From the NCBI GenBank assembly GCA_965199875.1, contig OZ241346.1:4030001-4094000 (forward strand): a stretch of DNA of 64,000 nt. The letters run 5' to 3'. Position numbers and translations under genes: made by a program. Source of the stretch: VXYL01 sp965199875. Its GTDB lineage: Bacteria > Pseudomonadota > Gammaproteobacteria > Pseudomonadales > Azotimanducaceae. The notes under the pieces were generated by a model. The model was not told the origin of the DNA and ran no database searches. It saw only the letters and a list, made by a program, of their open reading frames with translations. The number at the start of each line of letters is the position of its first letter. Position 1 is the first letter of the stretch. Shown piece by piece: positions 45,551 through 53,727 of this stretch.

Positions 45551-46717
45551 ATGAAACCGATCTCCGCGGATTCCCATGTCGTCGAGGGCCGCGACGTGTT
45601 CACCGGCCTCGCCGAGCGCTTCGGCGACGAAGCGCCGCGCATCATGGACGTCGGCGATCAAGTGGATGCCATCGTGGTGCCGGCCCGTGGCTTGAAGGGC
45701 GTCAGCGTTGCCCGCATGGGCATGGCCGCCACCCGCCTGGCGCGCAACGAGCCGCTCAAGCGCAAGCCCGGCCGCAAGCCGGACGTCGCCCACATGCAGG
45801 ATCCGGAGCTGGTGGCGCTGTTCAGCAAGGGCTACGCCGGGATGCGCAAGGGCCTGGTGGACGGTGCCCACCGCTTCGAGGATCAAGACGTGGACGGCCT
45901 CGCCGCCGAGTTCCTCTACCCAGGCTTCTTCGGCATGTTCAGCCTGGCGAACACGGCGCTGCTGGTGGCCTTGCAGAAGAACTACAACGACTGGCTGCAC
46001 GACTACGCCAGCGCCGCCAACGGCAGGCTGTTCGGCCTCGCGGCCATTCCGGTGCAAGACCCGGACGCCGCCACCGCGGAGCTCGATCGCGTCATCAAGC
46101 TCGGCTTCAAGGGCGGCTGCATCCCCTGCACGTCTCCCGCGGAGCGGCCGTACTTCGACGACGCCTACGAACCAATCTGGGCGCGCGCCGAGGAAGCCGG
46201 CTTTCCGCTCTCCATGCACGTTGGCACCAACGCCCACGTGCCGAAGGGGCGCCGCGTTCGCCCGTGGCGTCCGGACGCCATCGCCGACTACGCCGCCACC
46301 CAGAGCGCAGTGCAGCGCACCACCGTCGAGTTCATGTGCCGTGGCGTGTGCGAGCGGCATCCGAACTTGCGCCTCGTGGTGGCCGAGTTCAACGCCGGCT
46401 GGATCGCCCACTGGCTGGACCGCGTCGACCAGGGCCTGCAACGGGAGCGCCGCAACATGGCCGAACCCTACGCCGGCCCGCCGCCCCACGACATCTGGCG
46501 CCGCCAGTTCCACGCCACCATCGAAGACGACCGCCCAGCCCTCGCCACCCGCCACCTGATCGGCGTGGACAACCTCATGTGGGGCTCGGACTACCCCCAC
46601 ACGGACTCGACCTGGCCGTGTTCCCGGGAGGTGCTCGACGAGCTGTTCGCGGACGTGGGCGAAGAGGAGCGGGCGAAGATCACGCGGGGGAACGTGCGGG
46701 CGCTGTACGGGGTGTAG
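45551..46717 (+). CDS. Amidohydrolase (ACMSD-like, amidohydrolase 2)
   Basis: The 388-residue protein begins MKPISADSHVVE with the DxH metal site and continues FPLSMHVGTN (His), VVAEFNAGWIAHWLDR and MWGSDYPHTDSTWP (late Asp/His), the pattern of ACMSD-like zinc hydrolases or decarboxylases. The substrate is unknown. AGGAGCACC precedes the ATG. It borders the defence island but looks metabolic. Confidence 0.9.
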   Translation: MKPISADSHVVEGRDVFTGLAERFGDEAPRIMDVGDQVDAIVVPARGLKGVSVARMGMAATRLARNEPLKRKPGRKPDVAHMQDPELVALFSKGYAGMRKGLVDGAHRFEDQDVDGLAAEFLYPGFFGMFSLANTALLVALQKNYNDWLHDYASAANGRLFGLAAIPVQDPDAATAELDRVIKLGFKGGCIPCTSPAERPYFDDAYEPIWARAEEAGFPLSMHVGTNAHVPKGRRVRPWRPDAIADYAATQSAVQRTTVEFMCRGVCERHPNLRLVVAEFNAGWIAHWLDRVDQGLQRERRNMAEPYAGPPPHDIWRRQFHATIEDDRPALATRHLIGVDNLMWGSDYPHTDSTWPCSREVLDELFADVGEEERAKITRGNVRALYGV

Positions 46718-46841
46718 GCTGCACAGGCGGCGCGTCATGTTGATGCGTCGCTCGGCAAGGTGCTAGGCTGTCGCCCCGACTTGGGTTTGCGCGCCCGAGG
46801 CAGCCGCGCTTCACCGTACGCGAGCACACAGGAGATGGTGC

Positions 46842-48002
46842 GTGATGGACTCCTACGACGATTACGCCGACGCCGACGACACCGAGGTGTCGATCGCCGA
46901 ATACGACATCTCCCCGGTACCGAGCGATTTCAACGTGATGACGTTGAAGCAGCTTGTCGATACTGGCTGGGTGCGCATTCCGGGCTTCCAGCGCCACTTC
47001 GTTTGGGATCTCACCCGCGCCTCGAAGCTCATCGAGTCGCTCATTCTCGGCGTGCCGGTCCCGCAGCTCTTTCTCTACGAGCAAGATCGCGACCACTACC
47101 TGCTCATCGATGGCCAGCAGCGCCTGATGTCCATCTACTACTTCAAGGAGCAACGCTTTCCGCGCCCGGAAAAGCGGGCAGACGTCCGACGCATCTTCAA
47201 TGAACACGGCAAGCTGCCGGAGCAGCTGCTTCAGAACGACGACTACTTCCGAGACTTCAAGCTGAGGCTGCCAAGCCATCTCCCAGACCAGAAGAACCGT
47301 CTCTCTGGGCTCAACTACTCCACCTTGGGCGACTACCAGAGCAAGCTCGACATGCGGCCCATCCGCTGCATCCTCATTAGGCAAAACGGCGAACGCGACG
47401 ACGACGCCGCGATGTACGAGGTCTTCAATCGCCTCAATACGGGGGGCGTGAGCCTGCGTCCGCAGGAAATCCGCACCAGCATGTACCACTCCGACTTCTA
47501 CGACATGCTCAACAGGATAAACACCAACGCGGCATGGCGAGGAGTCCTGCAGTCCCAGGAGCCCGACATTTATATGAAGGACATAGAAGTACTGCTTCGC
47601 GGATTCGCCATGCTCATCGACGGCAGCCAGTACCGACCATCCATGATCAAGTTCCTCAATCGCTTTTCTAAGAAGTGCGAAGACAACGATCCACAGGACA
47701 ATGAATACCTGCAATCGCTCTTTTGCTCCTTTATGGACGCCACCGCCGATCTTGCAGATGGCACGTTCATTAACAGGAAGAACAACCGGTTCAACATCGC
47801 TCTTTACGAGGCCGTCTTTACGGCGACATGCAGAGCGGCCTATGACAACCGGGACACTGTCAAGTCTGCCATTCGATCTGAACAGGTCGAGGAATTGCGT
47901 CGCAACGAGAGATTCAATGCGGCCACGTTGAAGGCGACGACACAAACCGACAACGTACAGACGCGGCTGGCGATTGCGGCGGATCTGGTTCATGCGGGCT
48001 GA
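46842..48002 (+). CDS. DUF262 (ParB/Srx-like) protein, first gene of the defence operon
   Basis: The protein of about 386 residues has the DUF262 signature: VRIPGFQRHFVWD (near 47), LLIDGQQRLMSIYYF (near 90) and YEVFNRLNTGGVSL (near 200). DUF262 domains are ParB-related NTP-binding or nuclease domains, best known from the type IV restriction enzyme GmrSD, where a DUF1524 HNH nuclease is present. No HNH motif is visible here. The start is GTG 46842 or ATG 46845 (AGGAGA lies upstream). Its end overlaps the HEPN gene, so the two probably act together. Confidence 0.88.
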   Translation: MMDSYDDYADADDTEVSIAEYDISPVPSDFNVMTLKQLVDTGWVRIPGFQRHFVWDLTRASKLIESLILGVPVPQLFLYEQDRDHYLLIDGQQRLMSIYYFKEQRFPRPEKRADVRRIFNEHGKLPEQLLQNDDYFRDFKLRLPSHLPDQKNRLSGLNYSTLGDYQSKLDMRPIRCILIRQNGERDDDAAMYEVFNRLNTGGVSLRPQEIRTSMYHSDFYDMLNRINTNAAWRGVLQSQEPDIYMKDIEVLLRGFAMLIDGSQYRPSMIKFLNRFSKKCEDNDPQDNEYLQSLFCSFMDATADLADGTFINRKNNRFNIALYEAVFTATCRAAYDNRDTVKSAIRSEQVEELRRNERFNAATLKATTQTDNVQTRLAIAADLVHAG

Positions 48003-48549
48003 GATGGTCGTTGAAGGCCCGGTTGCTCGTCTGCACGACGAGTTCTCGAGCCTGCAGAAGTTCCTGAGCGAAAACGGCGCACCGCAACATCTGCCAGCAA
48101 TAGAAGACGTCTTTCCGAAGACAATGCTGCTGGCCGCAGCAAGCTACTTCGAGAGCCGCCTGTCCAGTGAGGTCGAACGGATCGCAGTAGACGCGACCGG
48201 GGATGACCATGTGCTGGTGTGGCTTGTTCACAGGACGATCAGCCGTCAATTCCACACCTGGTTCGATTGGAAGGCGCGGAACGCGAACCGGTTCTTCCAG
48301 CTGTTCGGCGACGACTTCATGGAGCGGGCTAAAGAGTCGGTCAACAGGGACGAGAGATTGAAGCAGTCGGTAGCTGACTTTCTGGAGATCGGCCGCGAGC
48401 GGAACAGCCTTGTCCACAAGAACTTTGGCGACTTTGCGTTTGGAAAGACCGCTGAGGACGTCATTGCGCTCTACAACTCGGCGAAGGTGTTCGTGGATTG
48501 GTTCCCAACGGCGGTGAAGCAATACTCCGTTGCGGCCAGCGAGGGCTGA
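47992..48549 (+). CDS. HEPN-domain protein (putative RNase)
   Basis: The roughly 185-residue helical protein carries RNSLVH, the R-x4-H motif of HEPN RNases, at about residue 136 in the context LEIGRERNSLVHKNFGDF. The rest (AAASYFESRLSSEVERIA, VWLVHRTISRQFHTWF) resembles RiboL-PSP-HEPN/MAE_28990-type proteins. HEPN RNases cut RNA in toxin-antitoxin, CRISPR and abortive-infection systems. The start is ambiguous: TTG 47974, ATG 47992 (chosen) or ATG 48004. It overlaps DUF262, and the KAP gene starts 17 bp after its stop. Confidence 0.8.
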   Translation: MRAEMVVEGPVARLHDEFSSLQKFLSENGAPQHLPAIEDVFPKTMLLAAASYFESRLSSEVERIAVDATGDDHVLVWLVHRTISRQFHTWFDWKARNANRFFQLFGDDFMERAKESVNRDERLKQSVADFLEIGRERNSLVHKNFGDFAFGKTAEDVIALYNSAKVFVDWFPTAVKQYSVAASEG

Positions 48550-48566
48550 CGGTCAGGCACGACCCC

Positions 48567-49940
48567 ATGCACAACGACGAACCAACACTGCGCGACCGGC
48601 TGCGCCGCAACGCCCTCATCGAGGAGGTGGGCGAGGCCATCGCAACGTGCAAGCCGCCGCAGGTGTTCGGCGTGCATGGCGATTGGGGGCTTGGCAAGAC
48701 GAGCTTCCTGCATCAGGTGCGTTGGTATTTGACGGGCGACAATCCGCAGGCGCTCGAAGAAAAGAACGCACCCAAGAAGGCCGTCCACAGGGAACGGGTT
48801 CAGTCCATCTGGTTCGATGCGTGGCGCTACCACGCCGAGGCTGTGCCTGTCGTGGCGCTGCTGCAGGAGATGCGGGCGCAACTGGCACAACAAGGCTCGA
48901 AGAAGCTGGCGGTCAAGAAGCTCAGCGAGGTGGCCTTTCGCGGCACGCTGCTTTCGTTGGATGAACTCACGAAGAAGATCGGCTTCCAATACGCCAAGTT
49001 CGAGCAGGCAAGCCGCCAATGGGATGCGGAGAATCTCGCCGCCACGTTGCCATCCGAGTCGCTGCGGAAGAACCTGCAGGAGACCATTCGGCTGCTCTTG
49101 CCGGAGGCGAACAAACAAGAGGGGAACGAGGGCACGTCTCGGTTGGTCGTCTTCGTGGACGACCTGGACCGCTGCGAACCGGAGGCGGCGTACCGGCTGC
49201 TGGAAGGATTGAAGGTCTATCTCACGCTCGACAACTGCGTCTTCGTGCTCGGCTTGAACCAGAAGGCGGTGGAAGGCGCCATTGCCAACCGGCTGGCCGG
49301 CGGGCTGACCGACGAGGACGCAAGGCGAGACGCCCAAGCACGGGCTGCGTCCTACTTGGAGAAGATCTGCCAGAACGTGTGGCATCTGCCCATCCCCGAC
49401 GCGCCCGGCCAGCTCCTGTGCGAACTCGTTGCGGACGGCGGCAATGTTCCTTCGCATCAAATCGGTTGGCTGAGGGAAGTCGTCGGCCAGCGCCGGTGCC
49501 TGCCGCCGAACCCGCGCAAGCTCAAGGGCCTCGCCAATCTGGTGGTTCGTCTGTTTGCGCGCCTGCCCAGCCACATCGACGAGGGCCGAGACAACCTGGG
49601 GCGAGAGGCCGTGCAGAACCTGCTGATGGTCGCGTACATCCATCAGTTCCACCACGATCTCTATGTGCGCTGGCAGGCCAATCCCGAAGACCTCTACGAC
49701 GCCATCGGCAAGTGGTGCCGCGGGGACGAGCCAGCGCTAGCCGTTCTGCAGGCCCTCCAACTGCCTGTTGCCCCCGCTTCAGGCGGTCCCGAAGCCGAGG
49801 GCGAGGCCGGAATCGACCAGAACACGTTCCCCGACCCGACGGCTGCCAACGTCTTCTGGATTCAGGACATCGTGCGCGACATGTCCGAGTCCGCCGCGAC
49901 CGCCCTATACGCGACGTATCTGCAGGCGAAACTCCCATGA
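48567..49940 (+). CDS. KAP-family P-loop NTPase
   Basis: The 457-residue protein has Walker A VHGDWGLGKTSFL near residue 38 and Walker B LVVFVDDLDRCEPE near 195, both typical of KAP NTPases. I see no membrane segment, unlike many KAP proteins. KAP/STAND ATPases often sense invasion and drive an effector. I chose ATG 48567 because upstream codons lie in the HEPN gene. Its stop overlaps the NACHT start as ATGA. Confidence 0.88.
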   Translation: MHNDEPTLRDRLRRNALIEEVGEAIATCKPPQVFGVHGDWGLGKTSFLHQVRWYLTGDNPQALEEKNAPKKAVHRERVQSIWFDAWRYHAEAVPVVALLQEMRAQLAQQGSKKLAVKKLSEVAFRGTLLSLDELTKKIGFQYAKFEQASRQWDAENLAATLPSESLRKNLQETIRLLLPEANKQEGNEGTSRLVVFVDDLDRCEPEAAYRLLEGLKVYLTLDNCVFVLGLNQKAVEGAIANRLAGGLTDEDARRDAQARAASYLEKICQNVWHLPIPDAPGQLLCELVADGGNVPSHQIGWLREVVGQRRCLPPNPRKLKGLANLVVRLFARLPSHIDEGRDNLGREAVQNLLMVAYIHQFHHDLYVRWQANPEDLYDAIGKWCRGDEPALAVLQALQLPVAPASGGPEAEGEAGIDQNTFPDPTAANVFWIQDIVRDMSESAATALYATYLQAKLP

Positions 49941-52096
49941 CGCGCCGCCGCTTCGACGATCTTTCCGTCGTGGAACTCTTCGACAATCCACCGCTGCGGG
50001 AATACCTCGCCAGGGTTCAGAAGCGGCACGACTCTATTCGCCTGCTTGGCTTGCCGGACCTCCGCGACCGCCCAAGCGTTTTCATCAAGTCCATGTTCGT
50101 GTCGCCACTGCTCTCCAAGCGCCCGATCTCCGTGGATGCCGATCCCAATGATTGGCTAAAAGAGTGCGAGAGCGTCTACGCCCCCCTTGACCAACACGGA
50201 CGCCTGGTGCTGCTCGGCGATCCGGGCACGGGAAAGACGACGTTGCTGGACTACCTGACGTGGCTGCTCACGTTCGCTGGGCGACTTTCGCCCCTCATCA
50301 AGCGATTCGGCTGGGTGTTGCCCGTGCCCATGGTGCTGCGCGAACTCGAGTTTGAGTCGGTCACCACATTCGACGGCTTGCTGCAAGCGTTCCTACGCCA
50401 CCCCGTGGGCGAACCGCTGCGAGAAGGCGACTACCTGCGGGACAGGTTGGCGGAAGGACGGGCGCTGCTCATGCTAGACGGCATTGACGAGCTCGGCGGC
50501 AAAGACGCGCGGCTCCGCTTGCGGGAAGCCGTATTCAACGGCATTGAGCGCTATCCCGATTGCCTCTGGCTGCTCACGTCGCGCATTGTGGGCTACGGCG
50601 AAGTGCCTTTCGAGGGCGCTGGCCGACCGAGGCACGAGCAGAACGACGCCGCCCGGGATCTCGACGCTGCCAAGATCCGCAAGCGCTACATCGCCCCGTT
50701 CGACGACGGACGAATCAAGCTGTTCGCGCGGAAGTGGTACGTCGTGCGCGACTTGGACAGCGCCCAAGCTGGCAGGCACGACGATCTGGTAGCCGCCATC
50801 CGCAAGGACGCAGCCTTGCGGCGGCTCGCCCGCGTGCCCAACGTGCTGGCGCTGATGGCGCTGATACACCGCATCGATGCCACCTTGCCGCAAGAGAAGT
50901 GGCTGCTCTACGAACGCACTGCCGAGGCGTACCTGGTGTCTGTCGACCGGTCCCGAGGCTTGAGCGACGGCACCCACGACCTGCTGCGCAAGCAGATGTT
51001 GCTTGGCCGAGTGGGCTTCGAGATGCAATGCCGGCGCGAGCAGGGCTGCGATGAGGATTTGCTGGTGCGACGCGACGATGTTCTGCACTGGCTCGGCAGC
51101 GAAATGGATCGCACCAAAGCGCCCGCCGACACGCCCACCCCGGAGGAGTTTCTTTCGTTCGTTGGTCGCAGGAGCGGCTTGTTCATCCCTAGAAGCGACG
51201 ACCTGTACGCCTTCCGCCACTTCTCCTTCCAGGAGTACTTCGCCGCGGCGGCCCTCGCCATCGAGGTTACCGGCTTCTCGTGGGCCAAGAACGGTCGCTC
51301 ATCCTTGGGCTTCAATCGAACCGACCTCGCCGGCTGGGCGCGACAACGCAGCTGGCTGGAGACCTTCTGCTTCCTCTTCGAGATGCTGGCCGATAAACCG
51401 GAGTGGCACAGCGAACTGGCGAAGTGCGTCTTTGGTGGGGAGTTTTCCGATCTTGCAGGGCTGGAGGCCAGCGATGAGGTCTTCAATCTCGCCCACTTGG
51501 CCGCACGCTTGGCCGTCAATCCCCACTCCGGACTTGGCCGGCGAGAACGTGTGCAGGCAGTCGAGTGGTGCGTCTGTGCGCAAATCAGGTACTCGGACTA
51601 CTACTGGCGAACCGAGGCTTACGGCCCGGACTCTTCTCTCTTCGCCATGCTAATGCCAAAGGATGCAGTCTTGTGCGGCACCGCCATGGCTTCTGTCCGC
51701 AAACTGTGGTTTCGAGCAACGGACGGCCTGCATCAAAAAATCCTCGATTTGCGCGGCGCCAACATGATGGACCTCGGACCGGTTGCCGAACTGACCAATG
51801 TCGAGAAGCTGATTCTCGCGGACACCCAGGTTGCCGATCTGCGATGCATCACGGCACTCGATCGATTGGATTGGCTTGAGCTTGACGGTACGCCCGTCAC
51901 CGACCTTACGCCAATCGCCGAGATGCATCAGATTAGATTCCTGAACATTGAGCGAACATACGTCGAAGACATCACCCCGCTTGCTGGTCTGCAAGACCTT
52001 GAGGCCGTCCTGCTGTCCGGGACGCCAATCTCAGATCGAGCCATTGAAACGCTGCGAGACGCGCTGCCGAACTGCGACATCGTGAGGGACTACTGA
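49937..52096 (+). CDS. NACHT NTPase with C-terminal leucine-rich repeats (bacterial NLR-like)
   Basis: The 719-residue protein has a NACHT module (about residues 85-400): LLGDPGTGKTTLLDYL (Walker A), ALLMLDGIDELGG (Walker B with the NACHT DGxDE), TSRIVGYG (sensor) and a FRHFSFQEYFAAAAL helical region. The last ~120 residues form LRR units (NMMDLGPVAELTNVEKLIL, LDWLELDGTPVTDLTP, IRFLNIERTYVEDITPLAG). This is the sensor-plus-NTPase plan of bacterial NLRs. About 80 N-terminal residues precede the NACHT and show no recognised effector. It sits directly ahead of the type III RM genes. Confidence 0.9.
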   Translation: MTRRRFDDLSVVELFDNPPLREYLARVQKRHDSIRLLGLPDLRDRPSVFIKSMFVSPLLSKRPISVDADPNDWLKECESVYAPLDQHGRLVLLGDPGTGKTTLLDYLTWLLTFAGRLSPLIKRFGWVLPVPMVLRELEFESVTTFDGLLQAFLRHPVGEPLREGDYLRDRLAEGRALLMLDGIDELGGKDARLRLREAVFNGIERYPDCLWLLTSRIVGYGEVPFEGAGRPRHEQNDAARDLDAAKIRKRYIAPFDDGRIKLFARKWYVVRDLDSAQAGRHDDLVAAIRKDAALRRLARVPNVLALMALIHRIDATLPQEKWLLYERTAEAYLVSVDRSRGLSDGTHDLLRKQMLLGRVGFEMQCRREQGCDEDLLVRRDDVLHWLGSEMDRTKAPADTPTPEEFLSFVGRRSGLFIPRSDDLYAFRHFSFQEYFAAAALAIEVTGFSWAKNGRSSLGFNRTDLAGWARQRSWLETFCFLFEMLADKPEWHSELAKCVFGGEFSDLAGLEASDEVFNLAHLAARLAVNPHSGLGRRERVQAVEWCVCAQIRYSDYYWRTEAYGPDSSLFAMLMPKDAVLCGTAMASVRKLWFRATDGLHQKILDLRGANMMDLGPVAELTNVEKLILADTQVADLRCITALDRLDWLELDGTPVTDLTPIAEMHQIRFLNIERTYVEDITPLAGLQDLEAVLLSGTPISDRAIETLRDALPNCDIVRDY

Positions 52097-52098
52097 GC

Positions 52099-53727
52099 AT
52101 GACCTCCTTGCACTTCAAGGGTCGGGTGTTCGCGGAGAATCTGCATCTTGGGGTGCCGTACCACGAGTTGACGCCGGTGCGGGGGAAGGGATTATCCAAG
52201 CCGGTGAGTTTGCACGACAACCTGATTGTGCATGGGGACAATCTGGCGGGGTTGAAGGCGCTGTTGCCGACGTATCATGGGAAGGTGAAGTGCATCTACA
52301 TCGATCCGCCGTACAACACCGGCAACGAAGGCTGGGCCTACAACGACCGCGTGAACTCGCCGATGATGAAGGACTGGTTCGGCAAGGTGGTGGATCGGGA
52401 CGACCTGACCCGACACGACAAGTGGTGCTGCATGATGCTGCCGCGGCTGAAGCTGCTGCGGGAGTTGCTGCGCGACGATGGGGCGATCTTCGTGTCGATT
52501 GACGACAACGAAGTACACAGACTGCGGAGTTTGATGGACGAGGTGTTTGGGGAGGAGAACTTTGTCGCCACGGCGATCTGGCAGAAGGTCTATGCGCCCA
52601 AGAGCTCGGCCAAGCACTTCTCTGACGACCACGATTTCATTCTTGTCTATGCCAGAGACAAGGAAGTGTGGCAGCCCAATCCTCTTCCTCGAACGGAGCA
52701 GCAGGACGCTGTCTACAAGAATCCCGACAATGACCCGAGAGGCCCTTGGCGGCCCAACAACCTAGCGGCGAGGAACCGATACAGCAAGGGACTGTACGCC
52801 ATAACCTGCCCCAGCGGGCGCGTGATCGACGGGCCGCCGCGAGGCTCCTACTGGCGCGTATCGGAGGAACGACTGCGCGAGTTGGACGAGGACGGTCGTA
52901 TCTGGTGGGGCGAGGATGGCAACAACGTGCCTGCGCCCAAGATATTCCTTTCGGAGGTCAAGCAAGGCCGGGTGCCACAGACTCTGTGGACGTGGCAAGA
53001 GGTTGGGACGACGCAGGACTCCAAGCGCGAGATCGTCTCAATACTGGACTTCGACACCTCCGGCGACGTGTTCATCACGCCCAAACCGTCGTCGCTGCTT
53101 CTCCACATTCTCCGCATCGCCTCCGACAAGGATTCCATCGTCCTAGACTCCTTCGCCGGCTCCGGCACCACCGCCCAAGCCGTCCTCGCGCTCAACAAGG
53201 CCGACGGCGGCAGCCGTCGCTTCATCCTCGTCGAGTGCGAGGAGTACGCGGACGCCATCACCGCCGAGCGGGTGCGGCGCGTCATCAAGGGCGTGCCGTC
53301 GGCGAAGGACGAGGCGCTGCGCGAGGGGTTGGGCGGCACGTTCAGCTACTTCAAGCTCGGCAAGTCGATGCGCAAGGAGTCCATGCTGGAGCGCGGCAAG
53401 CTGCCGAGCTACGAGCGGCTGGCGGCGTACATCTTCTTCACGGCGACGGGCGAGGAGTTCGACGCGGCCAAGATGCGGCCGGAGCGCCACTTCATCGGGC
53501 GCAGCCGCAACTACGACGTGTTCCTCATCTACACGGACGACTTCGAGCAGTTGAAGGACATGGCGCTGACCATGGATGTCGCTCGCAAGCTCTCGCGGGC
53601 CAAACGCCCGAAGCTCGTGTTCGCGCCCACCAAATACCTCGATCGGGAGTTTCTGCACCAGTACGGCATCACCTTCCAGCAACTGCCGTTCGAGATCTAC
53701 GAAACGGTGGATCGGCTCGGGCGATGA
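52099..53727 (+). CDS. mod: Type III restriction-modification DNA adenine methyltransferase (Mod)
   Basis: The 542-residue protein has motif IV DPPYNTGN near residue 74 and motif I SFAGSGTTAQA near 353, the DPPY-before-FxGxG order of beta-class N6-adenine methyltransferases. The target-recognition region lies between them. It methylates one strand of a short asymmetric site and guides the Res subunit. The start is two bases after the NACHT stop. Specificity cannot be read off. Confidence 0.95.
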   Translation: MTSLHFKGRVFAENLHLGVPYHELTPVRGKGLSKPVSLHDNLIVHGDNLAGLKALLPTYHGKVKCIYIDPPYNTGNEGWAYNDRVNSPMMKDWFGKVVDRDDLTRHDKWCCMMLPRLKLLRELLRDDGAIFVSIDDNEVHRLRSLMDEVFGEENFVATAIWQKVYAPKSSAKHFSDDHDFILVYARDKEVWQPNPLPRTEQQDAVYKNPDNDPRGPWRPNNLAARNRYSKGLYAITCPSGRVIDGPPRGSYWRVSEERLRELDEDGRIWWGEDGNNVPAPKIFLSEVKQGRVPQTLWTWQEVGTTQDSKREIVSILDFDTSGDVFITPKPSSLLLHILRIASDKDSIVLDSFAGSGTTAQAVLALNKADGGSRRFILVECEEYADAITAERVRRVIKGVPSAKDEALREGLGGTFSYFKLGKSMRKESMLERGKLPSYERLAAYIFFTATGEEFDAAKMRPERHFIGRSRNYDVFLIYTDDFEQLKDMALTMDVARKLSRAKRPKLVFAPTKYLDREFLHQYGITFQQLPFEIYETVDRLGR

